Made by a program: the position numbers and the translations under genes. Below are positions 53,714-63,875 of a DNA stretch of 64,000 nucleotides, one piece after another. Positions within the stretch are counted from its first letter, which is position 1; each line of letters begins with the position of its first letter. Under the pieces are notes generated by a model that saw only the letters and a program-made list of their open reading frames with translations, ran no database searches and was not told the DNA's origin. The stretch is from Terrilactibacillus tamarindi (GTDB taxonomy: Bacteria; Bacillota; Bacilli; Bacillales; Sporolactobacillaceae). Where the stretch lies: contig NZ_WNHB01000013.1 of assembly GCF_009718825.1 (NCBI RefSeq), forward strand, positions 1-64,000. The letters run 5' to 3'.

Positions 53714-54279
53714 TGGGGATATTTATGGATGACAGGTACCGCAAAAGGACACTATCTGCTTAATAGTCTATGTCATATAGACGCTATGAAAGACATAGTT
53801 TTACTCCGATCTACCTAGATACTTGCTATTTCTGTTTAAAGCTCGGAATTTAGGTGGGTTGTATTTAATTATTTCAAACAGAAAAGAAATGGAATAATAA
53901 GGTATTTAATCTAATCCAAGAAACATTGATGTAAAGATAAAAATAATAGACAAAACGTTGAAAAAGAAAAACCCGCATCATCCTTCAAAAAGAGAAGGAG
54001 ATGTGGGTTTTTGTATATTAGCCGTTGTCATCACTAAATAATCTGCAGGGTATATTAAAGAAGAATTTTTGGAATTACATACATTAATTTATTACCGTTA
54101 CTATCCGTTTTTTTAAATGTGTGCTAGATTTAAAGATAACATTTTTAAATGATGGATTTTTCTAAATGATTGTTAAAGTATATTTATAAAGACATCTTAT
54201 ATGAAAAAACACGGATTAAGGAATAGATGACTTTTATTGAAGAATTAATATAAGGAAAGACAGAGGAGGTGGCAGACAA
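53714..54279. other. Region between amidase operon and PucR gene
   Basis: No gene seen. Contains the operon terminator at 53968-54013; a REP-like GGATGACAGGTACCGC at 53736-53751 is too short to call. The last 200 bp are AT-rich and must carry the pucR-like promoter. Confidence 0.45.
53968..54013 (+). terminator. Terminator of the amide operon
   Basis: AAAACCCGCATC ending at 53980 pairs with GATGTGGGTTTT from 54001, extended inward by CTTC/GAAG, then TTTTT. Confidence 0.9.
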
Positions 54280-55800
54280 TTGAGTGGTATAACAGTAAAA
54301 GAAGCCATGTCTATTGGAGCCTTAAAAAAATCAAAATTAGTGGCTGGGCATGAAGGGGTAAATAATATTATTACAAATGTAACGGTGATGGAAATCCCTC
54401 ATTCCATTGAGTGGTTAAGGGGACATGAATTAATGATAACAGCACTCTATCAAATCAAAGATGACACATCAGAACAGTTAAAGTTAATAAGAGAAAGCAA
54501 AGCAAAAAATATCGCAGCACTTGCGCTTTGTTACCCGGGATTATATTATCATACATTAGATCAGCAGGTATTGGATCTTGCCAACAAACTCTCTTTACCA
54601 ATTATTGAAGTACCCGTTGATATTGCATATATTGAAATCATAACCCCCTTGATTAATAGAATTCAACAAAATCATGTTACGGAATTGAACGAAACGATTC
54701 AATTGCAAAATAGGATGAATAAAATACTATCAATGGAATTAAATTTGTCCCAATTTATTCAAGAAATTAAAAGGTTTATCAATCAAGATATTTATATTTT
54801 TGATCAACACCGCCAATTACTCAAAAGTACAGTTGATGGGTTTGAAGAAAAAAATCATCTCTTTTGGGAAGATGTTACCAGAAACCATTTTTATTATGAA
54901 GAGATTAAGGGAATTGAGAAAAGCTTCGGATACCTAGTTATTCATCTATCTCAAGAACAAGTTGATTCCGTTCAACAAATCAAGTATTTGACGATAACAA
55001 ATAGTTTATCGCTATTTTTTTCACATAATGATGCTATTAATAGGATTAAAGAAAATTACCAACAGAATATGCTAGTTGATTGGTTAAGTGGGCAAGATGT
55101 GGTCCCAAGTTATTTCTATAAAACAATTAACGAGCTGGGGCATAATTTCCATTACTTTCATTATCTTATGATGTTGTCTTTTTCCAATTCAGAATTATAT
55201 GAGAAAAACAGAACAAAAATTGTACATTTTTTAGATAAATATCGGGCTCATTTAATTGTTTTTACACTTGGGCAACAAGTCATTATTTTAATATCCGAAA
55301 CGTTCCACCATGACATTATGGAAATAATACACGCTATGCAGAATATAGCAGATAAAGATGTCTTGATTGCTTATACAAATAAAAACAAGAATTTATTCAT
55401 TGAAGGGGTGAAATTGTATAAGGATTTAAGAAATGCTGTTTTTTTCATGAAACGGGTTCAAGCTCTACCAAAGATTATCTATACGCCTAGCTTTCCATTA
55501 TTAACGGTGGCTCGTTCAGAGGCAATGAATAATGTTCGCACTACTTTTAATCGATTAATAGAGCCCCTACAGGAATATGATAGACAATCATCAAATGATC
55601 TCGTTTTAACTCTTGAATATTTACTGTTATATCCAAATCAATCAGAAATTCCAGATATTTTGCATATTCATCGTAATACCCTTACTTATCGAAAAACAAG
55701 AATAATTGATATATTAGGGTTTAATCCATTTGAACCTCCCTTGAAAGGACAATTTGAGCTTGTTATTTTACTAAGTTATGTAGATAGTCATGAATTTTAG
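54280..55800 (+). CDS. PucR-family transcriptional regulator
   Basis: Cytoplasmic regulator of 506 residues. The N-terminal 125 residues are the PucR sensing domain (TVKEAMSIGALKKSKLVAGH, VTVMEIPHSIEWLRGHELMI); a GGDEF-like middle region follows; the C-terminus has the PucR helix-turn-helix (TLEYLLLYPNQSEIPDILHI, HRNTLTYRKTRIIDILGF). PucR-type proteins control purine, allantoin or hydantoin breakdown. GAGGAGGTGG at 54263-54272 selects the TTG at 54280. It precedes permease, DUF917 and hydantoinase-like genes in the same direction and probably controls them. Confidence 0.88.
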   Translation: MSGITVKEAMSIGALKKSKLVAGHEGVNNIITNVTVMEIPHSIEWLRGHELMITALYQIKDDTSEQLKLIRESKAKNIAALALCYPGLYYHTLDQQVLDLANKLSLPIIEVPVDIAYIEIITPLINRIQQNHVTELNETIQLQNRMNKILSMELNLSQFIQEIKRFINQDIYIFDQHRQLLKSTVDGFEEKNHLFWEDVTRNHFYYEEIKGIEKSFGYLVIHLSQEQVDSVQQIKYLTITNSLSLFFSHNDAINRIKENYQQNMLVDWLSGQDVVPSYFYKTINELGHNFHYFHYLMMLSFSNSELYEKNRTKIVHFLDKYRAHLIVFTLGQQVIILISETFHHDIMEIIHAMQNIADKDVLIAYTNKNKNLFIEGVKLYKDLRNAVFFMKRVQALPKIIYTPSFPLLTVARSEAMNNVRTTFNRLIEPLQEYDRQSSNDLVLTLEYLLLYPNQSEIPDILHIHRNTLTYRKTRIIDILGFNPFEPPLKGQFELVILLSYVDSHEF

Positions 55801-55915
55801 CCCTATTTGGTCAGTTAAACAAAAAGGGCTTATTTATTTTGGTCAATTGCAATATTCACAAAAATATAAATTTACATGATAATTAAATTATTAGATGGGG
55901 GGAGGTTATTCGTAC

Positions 55916-57232
55916 GTGAATCAAATAGCGAATCAAGAAGTAAACCAACCAGCGAATCAAACGGTTTCATCAGACGACTACTCTTTGGATAGGGTGCCTA
56001 AAAGTGAAAGAAAATCGATGTTTTCTATTTTATTGGTCCGGATAGGAGCCCTTACTTCAATAAGTCAATTTATGTTAGGTGCAACCTTAGGCTATGGCAT
56101 GACTTTATGGCAGGCTTTTGTTGCTACGTTTCTTGGAAGTGTCATTTTACAAGTTGTATCAGTACTTCTGGGAATTGCAGGGGCTAAGGAAGGAATGTCT
56201 ACAAGTTTGTTATCCCGTTGGACAGGGTTTGGAAGAATTGGATCTAGTATCATGGGACTTATTTTTGCGATTAGTTTAACGGGATGGTTTGGCGTTCAAA
56301 ATGCTGTCTTTGCTCAAGGAATTGATAGTGTATTTGGAAATCGACTTGGGTTTACGCTAGCTGCTATCATTACAGGTATTTTCACGACATTACTCGTCTA
56401 TTTTGGCTATAAAATGCTAGATTGGACAGCAAGAATAACAGTACCTTTATTTTTGATTGTGATGGGATATGGCGTCTTTCAAGTGTTAAAGGATTATAAT
56501 TTCGCCCATTTAGCGACGATGAATCCACCTGGGCCAGCCCTCGGGTTAGGTGCAGCGATCACTATGGTAGCTGGCGGCTTTATCGTAGGATGTGTCACAA
56601 CACCGGATTTTACACGATTCGCAAAGTCCTCAAAAGATGTTATTTGGATCACAGTTATTGGAACGTTTTTGGGTGAACTAGGTGTTAATTTAATTGCTGT
56701 TCTTATGGCCCATGCCGTGGGATCAGCTGAAATAATGGCCATCGTTCTAAAATTAACTGGTCTTATCGGAGGCATTATTGTTGCCTTTGCAACATTGAAA
56801 ATTAATGATCTCAACCTTTATTCATCATCTTTAGGGATCACAACGTTCTTTTCATCTGTTTTTAATGTTCAACTGAATAGAGGAATGTTGACATTAGTTC
56901 TAGGTGTGATAGGTACATTACTTACGATTGCAGGTATATTAGATAATTTTACTGGCTTTTTAACGATATTGGGTATTGCCGTACCACCTATAGCTGGGAT
57001 TATGACGGTTGATTACTATATCTTAAAAACAAATGAAGAAGAGCTGACCACTTCTAGAAAAGTTGGTGTATTACCTTCAAAGCTTGAAACAGTGAACTGG
57101 ATTGGCATGATTGCTTGGATTGGTGGATTTTTAGTTGGCTATTTCATTACCTTTGGAATACAAGCTTTAACTTCAATCATCGCAGGCTCAATCATTTACT
57201 ATATATTAATGATTCTTTTTAAACGTAAATAA
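55916..57232 (+). CDS. NCS1-family permease (cytosine/allantoin/hydantoin type)
   Basis: Membrane protein of 438 residues with 12 predicted helices: SLDRVPKSERKSMFSILLVR before helix 1, LGYGMTLWQAFVATFLGSVI, GVQNAVFAQGID and FIVGCVTTPDFTRFAKSSKD are characteristic of the CodB-like branch. GGGGGGAGG at 55897-55905 points to the GTG at 55916; an in-frame ATG at 55895 lies before that site. Together with a PucR regulator and the DUF917/HyuA pair the substrate is probably a heterocyclic nitrogen compound. Confidence 0.85.
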   Translation: MNQIANQEVNQPANQTVSSDDYSLDRVPKSERKSMFSILLVRIGALTSISQFMLGATLGYGMTLWQAFVATFLGSVILQVVSVLLGIAGAKEGMSTSLLSRWTGFGRIGSSIMGLIFAISLTGWFGVQNAVFAQGIDSVFGNRLGFTLAAIITGIFTTLLVYFGYKMLDWTARITVPLFLIVMGYGVFQVLKDYNFAHLATMNPPGPALGLGAAITMVAGGFIVGCVTTPDFTRFAKSSKDVIWITVIGTFLGELGVNLIAVLMAHAVGSAEIMAIVLKLTGLIGGIIVAFATLKINDLNLYSSSLGITTFFSSVFNVQLNRGMLTLVLGVIGTLLTIAGILDNFTGFLTILGIAVPPIAGIMTVDYYILKTNEEELTTSRKVGVLPSKLETVNWIGMIAWIGGFLVGYFITFGIQALTSIIAGSIIYYILMILFKRK

Positions 57233-57250
57233 ATGCAAGGAGTGAGGAAT

Positions 57251-58369
57251 ATGTCACGATGGATTACAGAAGAGGATATTGAGAACTTAGCGGTAGGTGC
57301 AGCACTTCTTGGAACCGGTGGAGGCGGTGACCCTTATTTAGGTAAGCTCATGGTGCAAAAATGTATACGGGAAAATGGACCAATAGAGTTAATCGATCCT
57401 AACCAATTATCGGATCAAGATACTGTGATTCCAGTCAGTATGATGGGTGCTCCAACGATCATGACGGAAAAAATCCCCAATGGCGATGAGTCATTAAAAT
57501 CATTACGATTGATGGAAAAACAATCGGGTGTGAAGGCAAATGCGACGATGCCTGTTGAGTGTGGAGGATTAAATTCAACTATTCCATTTGTTGTTGCATC
57601 GAAAGCTGGAATTCCAGTTGTTGATGCAGACGGTATGGGCAGGGCATTTCCTGAGCTTCAAATGGAAACTTTCCATATCCACGGAGTCTCTGCATCTCCG
57701 ACAGCATTACATGATGAAAGAGGAAATGCTGTATTTTTAGAAGCTCAAGATAGTCCGATGATTGAACATATTGCAAGGGGAGTGGCTGTGCGGATGGGTG
57801 GTGTTGCTCATGCAGCAATGTACAAGATGACAGGAAAAGAAGTAAAAGATACATCGATTCATAATACGATGAGTTTATGCATTGATTTAGGCAAAGCCAT
57901 TCGTGAAACACAAATCACAAAGCAAAACCCAATTGAAGTCATAAAACATGTGACGAAGAATTCTATATATGGCGAAGCCATTGTTCTGTTTGAAGGAAAG
58001 GTAACAGATGTTGAACGTAAATCAACAGATGGTTTTGTAAGAGGTAAGGCCACTGTGTCTGGATTGAAGTCGTTTATAGGTAAAACCTTACAAGTGGATT
58101 TTCAAAATGAAAATTTATGTGCTCAAATAGATGGCAAAGTTGTTGCTATGGTTCCTGATTTAATTACATTTTTAGATTCAGAAACTGGACTCCCGATTAC
58201 AACGGAGGGTATGAAGTATGGTTTCCGAGTTATCTGTATAGGTATTCCAACGCCACCAATTATGCGATCTGATAAAGCCATTGAGGTTTGGGGACCTCGC
58301 TATTTCGGTTATGACATGGATTATGTAGAAATAGAAAAAATTCATGATAAGGAGGAAAGTCATGTATAA
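57251..58369 (+). CDS. DUF917 family protein
   Basis: Protein of 372 residues: WITEEDIENLAVGAALLGTG, GGDPYLGKLMVQ, VSMMGAPTIMTEKIPNGDE, and the C-terminal TTEGMKYGFRVICIGIPTPP, all of the DUF917 family (PF06032). Biochemical function is not established; it regularly pairs with a hydantoinase/oxoprolinase subunit, as here. AAGGAGTGAGG selects the ATG at 57251. It overlaps the next gene by 8 bp. Confidence 0.88.
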   Translation: MSRWITEEDIENLAVGAALLGTGGGGDPYLGKLMVQKCIRENGPIELIDPNQLSDQDTVIPVSMMGAPTIMTEKIPNGDESLKSLRLMEKQSGVKANATMPVECGGLNSTIPFVVASKAGIPVVDADGMGRAFPELQMETFHIHGVSASPTALHDERGNAVFLEAQDSPMIEHIARGVAVRMGGVAHAAMYKMTGKEVKDTSIHNTMSLCIDLGKAIRETQITKQNPIEVIKHVTKNSIYGEAIVLFEGKVTDVERKSTDGFVRGKATVSGLKSFIGKTLQVDFQNENLCAQIDGKVVAMVPDLITFLDSETGLPITTEGMKYGFRVICIGIPTPPIMRSDKAIEVWGPRYFGYDMDYVEIEKIHDKEESHV

Positions 58370-59933
58370 AATTGGTATAGATGTCGGTGGAACAAACACA
58401 GATGCCGTTGTATTAGATAAACAAAATCATGTGATTGCAGAAGTAAAATCCTCAACAACAGAAGATGTCGAGTCGGGTATTTATCAAGCATTAGAAAAAA
58501 TATTGGAAGTTTCTCAGGTCGACCCAAAAGATATAGATACAGTGATGCTAGGAACAACCCATGCAACCAACGCTATTATAGAACGAAGCAGATTAACAAA
58601 AATTGCCTGTGTTCGAATTTGTTTACCGGCAGGAACTGCGGTTGAACCTATGTTTACTTGGGATGAATCTCTAAAAAAGGCAGCAGGAGATACTTACTAT
58701 TTTGTACATGGAGGTTGTGAAACCGATGGACGACCTCTTGCTGGAGAACATCTTGATTATCAGGAATGTGCAGATATTTTATCTAAAATTAAAGAATCAG
58801 ATGTGCAGTCACTGGCAGTTACAGCCGTTTTCTCTCCAGTCCTCGACACGTATGAAAAAGAATTTCAAAAAATCGCTTATGATGTTTTAGGAGAAGAATT
58901 CCCAGTTACAATTTCTTCAGAGATTGGAAGTATGGGCTTGCTAGAACGTGAAAATTCCGCAGCATTAAATGCCGCCCTCGTTAATGTTGCAAAAGCCGTT
59001 TCCGATGGACTGGAACAATCCCTTTTGAAATATGGTATAAACGCTCGCATCTATTTCGCGCAAAATGACGGGACGTTAATGGAAATGGAGCATGCGAAAA
59101 AATATCCTATTCTAACGATCGGTTCAGGTCCTACAAATAGTATACGGGGAGCAGCGGAATTAAGCGGTCTTAAAGATTGTATTATTTGTGATATTGGCGG
59201 AACAACGACTGATATTGGGATTTTAGTAAATGGGTTCCCTAGAGAATCAAGTGTCGCTGTTACCATAGGTGGCGTGAAAACCAACTTTAGAATGCCAGAT
59301 ATTGTATCTATCGGTATTGGCGGCGGGAGTATTGTCCGATTTGATGACGGGAATGTGACTGTCGGTCCTGATAGTGTTGGTTATAGAATTACTGAAGATG
59401 CAATTGCTTTTGGTGGAGATGTATTAACAGCAACGGATTGTTTGTTAGCCACGGGTCGAGTGCATATTGAACATCCGAATATAAATTTGGATCGATTAAA
59501 AACAATACCCCAATCTGTATTGGATCAAGCAGTATCCACGATTACTGCCCAGGTTGAAATGGCAATAGATAAGATTAAGACAAGTGCTGGTAGTGTACCA
59601 GTTGTTTTAGTTGGTGGTGGATCAATATTAATTCCTGGTGACATCGAGGGAGCATCTGAAGTCATAAGGCCAAAACATGCAGGATGCGCTAATGCATTAG
59701 GTGCTGCCATTGCACAAGTTAGTGGAGATATAGATAAAATGTATTCCATGGCAGGGGTTTCAAGAGAAAAAGTGCTTCAGCAAGCTTCAAAAGAGGCGAA
59801 GGATAAAGCAATTGCTGGAGGTGCATTAGCTGAAACTGTTGAGATCATCGACCTTGAGGTATTGCCGATGGCTTATGTAACATCTGAATTTGTACGCATC
59901 AAAGCTAAAGCAGCTGGTAAGATGAACATATAG
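58362..59933 (+). CDS. Hydantoinase/oxoprolinase subunit A-like protein
   Basis: Protein of 523 residues of the HyuA/Hydantoinase_A family with an actin-like ATPase fold: N-terminal YKIGIDVGGTNTDAVVLDKQ (phosphate 1), TMLGTTHATNAIIERSRL, SSEIGSMGLLERENSAALNA, and the second DIGGTTTDIGIL followed by SIGIGGGSIVRF. It is the short form (N and A parts only), without the HyuB subunit, and probably works with the DUF917 protein. AAGGAGGAAAG selects the ATG at 58362 over an upstream in-frame start. Substrate unknown; ATP-dependent opening of a cyclic amide is the family activity. Confidence 0.87.
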   Translation: MYKIGIDVGGTNTDAVVLDKQNHVIAEVKSSTTEDVESGIYQALEKILEVSQVDPKDIDTVMLGTTHATNAIIERSRLTKIACVRICLPAGTAVEPMFTWDESLKKAAGDTYYFVHGGCETDGRPLAGEHLDYQECADILSKIKESDVQSLAVTAVFSPVLDTYEKEFQKIAYDVLGEEFPVTISSEIGSMGLLERENSAALNAALVNVAKAVSDGLEQSLLKYGINARIYFAQNDGTLMEMEHAKKYPILTIGSGPTNSIRGAAELSGLKDCIICDIGGTTTDIGILVNGFPRESSVAVTIGGVKTNFRMPDIVSIGIGGGSIVRFDDGNVTVGPDSVGYRITEDAIAFGGDVLTATDCLLATGRVHIEHPNINLDRLKTIPQSVLDQAVSTITAQVEMAIDKIKTSAGSVPVVLVGGGSILIPGDIEGASEVIRPKHAGCANALGAAIAQVSGDIDKMYSMAGVSREKVLQQASKEAKDKAIAGGALAETVEIIDLEVLPMAYVTSEFVRIKAKAAGKMNI

Positions 59934-59943
59934 AAAATAGTTG

Positions 59944-59983
59944 AAACACAAAAGAGGGGCGCTCCCTCTTTTTTGTGTTTTCT
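59944..59983 (+). terminator. Terminator after the hydantoinase-like gene
   Basis: AAACACAAAAGAGGG (59944-59958) and CCCTCTTTTTTGTGTTT (59964-59980) form a long stem; T-rich 3' arm and TTC. Confidence 0.85.
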
Positions 59984-61120
59984 TAAGATGTTTTTGGTTT
60001 TTGTCACTTACTTTGGATTTTTATTGTATTACTATATAGTACAGGAATTATTAACATTATATGATCGAATTCCTTCAAATATGATTAGTTTAAAAGGGTT
60101 TAATTATGTAATTCATGAAGTAATACTTCCCTCTATGAGTCCTTTATTGGGCTTATTTTTTTGTCACAAAAATAGTAAAAGAGTCGATGCTCAGTAAAAA
60201 GTATGGACTCTTGATTGTTATTGATCCAAAAAAACTATTGTGTTGAGAATAGATAACTACCGTTTTTTCTTAGAAATAATTGTTAATCCTAAGGGGAGAT
60301 TTGCAACTTTGATAAAACTATTTCAATATCTATTGCCTAACATTTAAACCTATTTATGTTTTTTGTTGAAAAATAGATTTAATCATTTATTAAAGCAGGA
60401 TATTGCCAATCATCCCACTTTTCAAATAATAGTTGTTTTCATGTAATGTTGAATGATCTTTTTTAGGGAAAGAATCTACCACTTTATCGCTTTTCTTATC
60501 AACAGCTACAAAATCAATGTGAATACCTTTTATTTTTTACTTGAACTTAGTTCTTTTTTGGTCCAAATGTCTCCTACCTTCTTTTGAACACTTGGATCTT
60601 TTTACATTTAGTAGGACCCATGGGATTCGACTTTCATCAACACCATTTGAGCAATAATCAGTTTAATGAATCAAATGATTTTGCCTGTGGATCACTATTA
60701 TCAAACCTTAATTTTCCTGTTTCGTAAGCATCAAAAGGTAGAACTTTTTTGTTTCATTTGTCATCGCCCTAACAGCCTGTCGGGAACTAGGTTCCTTTAA
60801 ATATCTTAATATATAAAAAAACTGTATAGAGATTATTTACTCAAGATTAGGTACCATAGTTATCACAGACTTTTGCTCCAATAGATTATAACACCTCGTA
60901 AAGAATTTGAATGTTAGTTAAAACAGAATGTATTATTAGATTATTAAAATAATTTGTAAGAATATCTAACATTAAACTTGATCTTTAAAAATTGTGAAGT
61001 ATAATTTGTCTACATTAATTCAATTACGCATTTTTTAATGCACCAACGCATTATTTTATAAAAATCCCGTAAAAATTAATCTTCAATAATTTACTACATT
61101 TTGTAATGGGAGGGGAATTA
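59984..61120. other. Long region without intact genes
   Basis: About 1.1 kb. A hydrophobic 60-75 codon frame up to 60197 overlaps the terminator and lacks a ribosome binding site. Between 60400 and 60780 the minus strand shows short open stretches (for example YETGKLRFDNSDPQAKSFDS and IDFVAVDKKSDKVVDSFPKK) in different frames, probably a decayed gene I do not recognise. From about 60900 the DNA is very AT-rich and leads to the regulator at 61121. Confidence 0.45.
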
Positions 61121-62791
61121 ATGATAGGTGGATTAAGTCTTTCAAATGAGTTGTTATGGAAAACAATTGATAATATACCGAATCCAGTTATTGTAACATC
61201 GTTTAAAGGAGAGATTGTTGTTGCTAATCAAGAAGCAACTCCTTTAGTAATAAATAATAATATAAATGATTTCGGGAAATATTTAGTCGAAGAATGCTTA
61301 GAAAAAGATTTGATATTATTTGGTGAGAAATCTTATCGTAGTAAAAGTAAGGAAATTAATCAAGAATATATTGTTTGGTACTTAATAGATTTTACGGATT
61401 ATATAACAATTCAAAAAAATAATGAAGAGCTATTAGAAGTATTTCAATCATCTAATGATGAAATATTTGTCACAGACGGTGAAGGAACGGTTTTAAAAGT
61501 AAATAAAGAAGGTGAGAAGCACTATAATTTGTCTGCTGATGAGATGATAGGGAAAAAAGCGGAAGATTTAAGTTTAGCCGGTTATTTTACACCTGCGCTT
61601 ACACCAGATATCATTCAAAAAAGAGAAAAAATGTCTATTTTACAAACAACAATGGATGGAAGAAGTCTATATGTTACAGGAAATCCTGTTTTTGATAAAG
61701 ACGGTGAATTGACTCGTATTATATATAATTGTCGTGACCTTACAGAATTAAAAGCTTTAGAAAAACGATTGGAAGATACAGAATTTCTTCTTACTAATTA
61801 TAGAGTTGAACTTATGAAATTAGGAAAAAAAGAGGCATTTATACCGCTAACTTCACAATCTACCTTGATAAAAAAACTTGGAGAAGTGATAGGTAGAGTA
61901 GCCACTTTAGATTCAGCTGCATTAATATTGGGTGAAAAAGGCGTAGGTAAAAGTAACATTGCCAGAATTCTTCATGATTGGAGTCCACGTAAAGATGGAC
62001 CATATATTAGAATGAAATGTAAAAAGATACCCGAAAATGTAGTAGAAAATGAACTATTCGGATATAAGAAAAAAAGTTCTATTAAAACAGGGGAAACCCA
62101 AGAAAAAGGGTTAGTTGAAATAGCTGATGGAGGGACACTGTTTATTGACGGGATAGATAATCTTAATTTAAGTATTCAAAAAAAAATCCTGCGCTTATTA
62201 GAAACAAAACAGTTTAATAGAGTCGGTGATAGTACGCTAAGAAGTTCTAATATTCGTCTTATTGCCTCCAGTAATCAAGATCTAAAATTACTTGTTGATT
62301 CAGGATATTTTCTAGAAGAACTATACTATCATCTTAGTGTTCTTCCGATTCAAGTACCGCCATTACGACAACGGTTAGAGGAGATCCCATACATTATTGA
62401 CTACTTCATTGGTCAATATAATGAAAAATATGGATTAAACAAAGAGATCGATATTAAAGTTCGTGAAAGATTCTTATCTCATCGTTGGCTTGGTAACATA
62501 GATGAATTAAAAGATATTATAGAAGGTTTAGTGTTAACTTCAAAAAATCAAGTTATACGTGAATCCGATCTTCCAGACTACATTAAGCCTTACGAAAAAC
62601 CACAGCTTGCGATTAGTGTGCATCGTATTATTCCTTTAAAACAGGCAGTGGAAGTAGTTGAGTTAGAATTATTAAAAAAAGCATATAAAGAATGTGGATC
62701 AACTTATAAAATGGCTTCTATCTTAGAAGTCAATCAATCTACTATTGTTAGAAAGATGAATAAAATAAAGAAAAGTTTTCAGGAGAAATAA
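61121..62791 (+). CDS. Sigma54-activator-like PAS/AAA+ regulator with altered motifs
   Basis: Protein of 556 residues: two PAS-like regions (about 10-100 and 105-215), an AAA+ domain (about 240-470) and a C-terminal TyrR/Fis-like helix-turn-helix (ECGSTYKMASILEVNQSTIV). Walker A LGEKGVGKSNIAR is intact. The GAFTGA loop that contacts sigma54 is replaced (ELFGYKKKSSIKTGETQEKG), and Walker B reads GGTLFIDGID where the Glu of the usual DE is Gly. So it is unlikely to remodel sigma54 in the usual way and may act as a repressor or sigma70-type regulator like TyrR. GGGAGGGG selects the ATG at 61121. The agmatinase-like gene downstream is the obvious candidate target. Confidence 0.82.
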   Translation: MIGGLSLSNELLWKTIDNIPNPVIVTSFKGEIVVANQEATPLVINNNINDFGKYLVEECLEKDLILFGEKSYRSKSKEINQEYIVWYLIDFTDYITIQKNNEELLEVFQSSNDEIFVTDGEGTVLKVNKEGEKHYNLSADEMIGKKAEDLSLAGYFTPALTPDIIQKREKMSILQTTMDGRSLYVTGNPVFDKDGELTRIIYNCRDLTELKALEKRLEDTEFLLTNYRVELMKLGKKEAFIPLTSQSTLIKKLGEVIGRVATLDSAALILGEKGVGKSNIARILHDWSPRKDGPYIRMKCKKIPENVVENELFGYKKKSSIKTGETQEKGLVEIADGGTLFIDGIDNLNLSIQKKILRLLETKQFNRVGDSTLRSSNIRLIASSNQDLKLLVDSGYFLEELYYHLSVLPIQVPPLRQRLEEIPYIIDYFIGQYNEKYGLNKEIDIKVRERFLSHRWLGNIDELKDIIEGLVLTSKNQVIRESDLPDYIKPYEKPQLAISVHRIIPLKQAVEVVELELLKKAYKECGSTYKMASILEVNQSTIVRKMNKIKKSFQEK

Positions 62792-62909
62792 CAAAAGTTA
62801 TTGAATATTGACCAATCTAAATAAAGAGTCTAATTTGAGGAGGCGATGTAACACAAACACACTTAAAAATATCTAAATATTGATAATATAAAAAATAGGA
62901 GGATTAATA

Positions 62910-63875
62910 ATGGGAAATAAAAATGAAACAAAATTTGAATTGCCTAATGCAGTTGAGATGCCAAGGTATAGTGGTATTCGTAGTTTTATGAGGTTGCCGT
63001 ATGAGCAGGAGATTAGCGGAAAGGATTTTGTTATTTTAGGTGCTCCATTTGACACAGCAACAACTTACCGGTCAGGCACGAGATTTGGTCCAGAGGCAAT
63101 TCGACGTAGTTCAGTTCTGTTAAGAGCAGCAAATGTTTATCATAATATACGACCTTCAGACTATCTAAATGGAGTAGATGGTGGAGATGTGATGACTATT
63201 CCAGGCAATACAGAAAGAAGCCATAAAAAAATAACTGATCATGTCAAAGCATGGGTTGAAAAAGGTGTTGTACCTATTATACTAGGTGGGGATCACTCTA
63301 TTTCTTTACCCGATTTACGAGGTGTTGCAAGTATACACGGACCACTTTCATTAATTCATTTTGATGCTCATGGAGATACATGGGATGAATATTGGGGTGA
63401 AAAATATACACATGGTTCACCATTTAGACGTGCTATGGAAGAAGGATTAATAGATCCTTCAAGATCTATTCAAATTGGTATGCGAGGAACCGTCTATGAC
63501 CCCAATGATATTAATGAAGCTCGCGATCTAGGTTTTCAAGTCATTACATCAGATGAAATAAGAGAAATTGGTTTAAATAAAACTATGGATTTGGTCAAGG
63601 AAAGGGTAGGACAGAATAAAGTATTCTTAACCTTTGATATTGACTTTTTAGATCCAGCATTTGCCCCAGGAACAGGGACTCCAGAAATAGCGGGATTTTC
63701 TAGTACAGAAGCTCAGTCAATGCTTAGAAGGCTGGCAGGTATAAATTTCGTTGGTTTTGATATTGTTGAAGTACTCCCAGCGTTAGATCCTACTGAAATA
63801 ACCGCATTGACTGCTGCCACTGTAGTATTTGAATTCTTGAGTTTATTAGCTATTGCAAAAAAAGAATCGATTTAG
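62910..63875 (+). CDS. Agmatinase/ureohydrolase family protein
   Basis: Dinuclear Mn (or Ni) hydrolase of 321 residues that removes urea from a guanidino group. All metal motifs are present: GGDHSI (His129), DAHGD (Asp152, His154, Asp156), TFDIDFLDP (Asp243, Asp245). ATAGGAGG precedes the ATG at 62910. Agmatinase is the default call, but the family also includes guanidinobutyrase, guanidinopropionase and guanidine hydrolase; the context of amide and ureide nitrogen genes does not settle the substrate. 118 bp separate it from the regulator gene, with no clear terminator between. Confidence 0.88.
   Translation: MGNKNETKFELPNAVEMPRYSGIRSFMRLPYEQEISGKDFVILGAPFDTATTYRSGTRFGPEAIRRSSVLLRAANVYHNIRPSDYLNGVDGGDVMTIPGNTERSHKKITDHVKAWVEKGVVPIILGGDHSISLPDLRGVASIHGPLSLIHFDAHGDTWDEYWGEKYTHGSPFRRAMEEGLIDPSRSIQIGMRGTVYDPNDINEARDLGFQVITSDEIREIGLNKTMDLVKERVGQNKVFLTFDIDFLDPAFAPGTGTPEIAGFSSTEAQSMLRRLAGINFVGFDIVEVLPALDPTEITALTAATVVFEFLSLLAIAKKESI

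Noticed and set aside
59973-60197. Hydrophobic small membrane protein
   Set aside because: Overlaps the terminator of the hydantoinase-like gene, has no ribosome binding site and very AT-rich composition that favours such frames.
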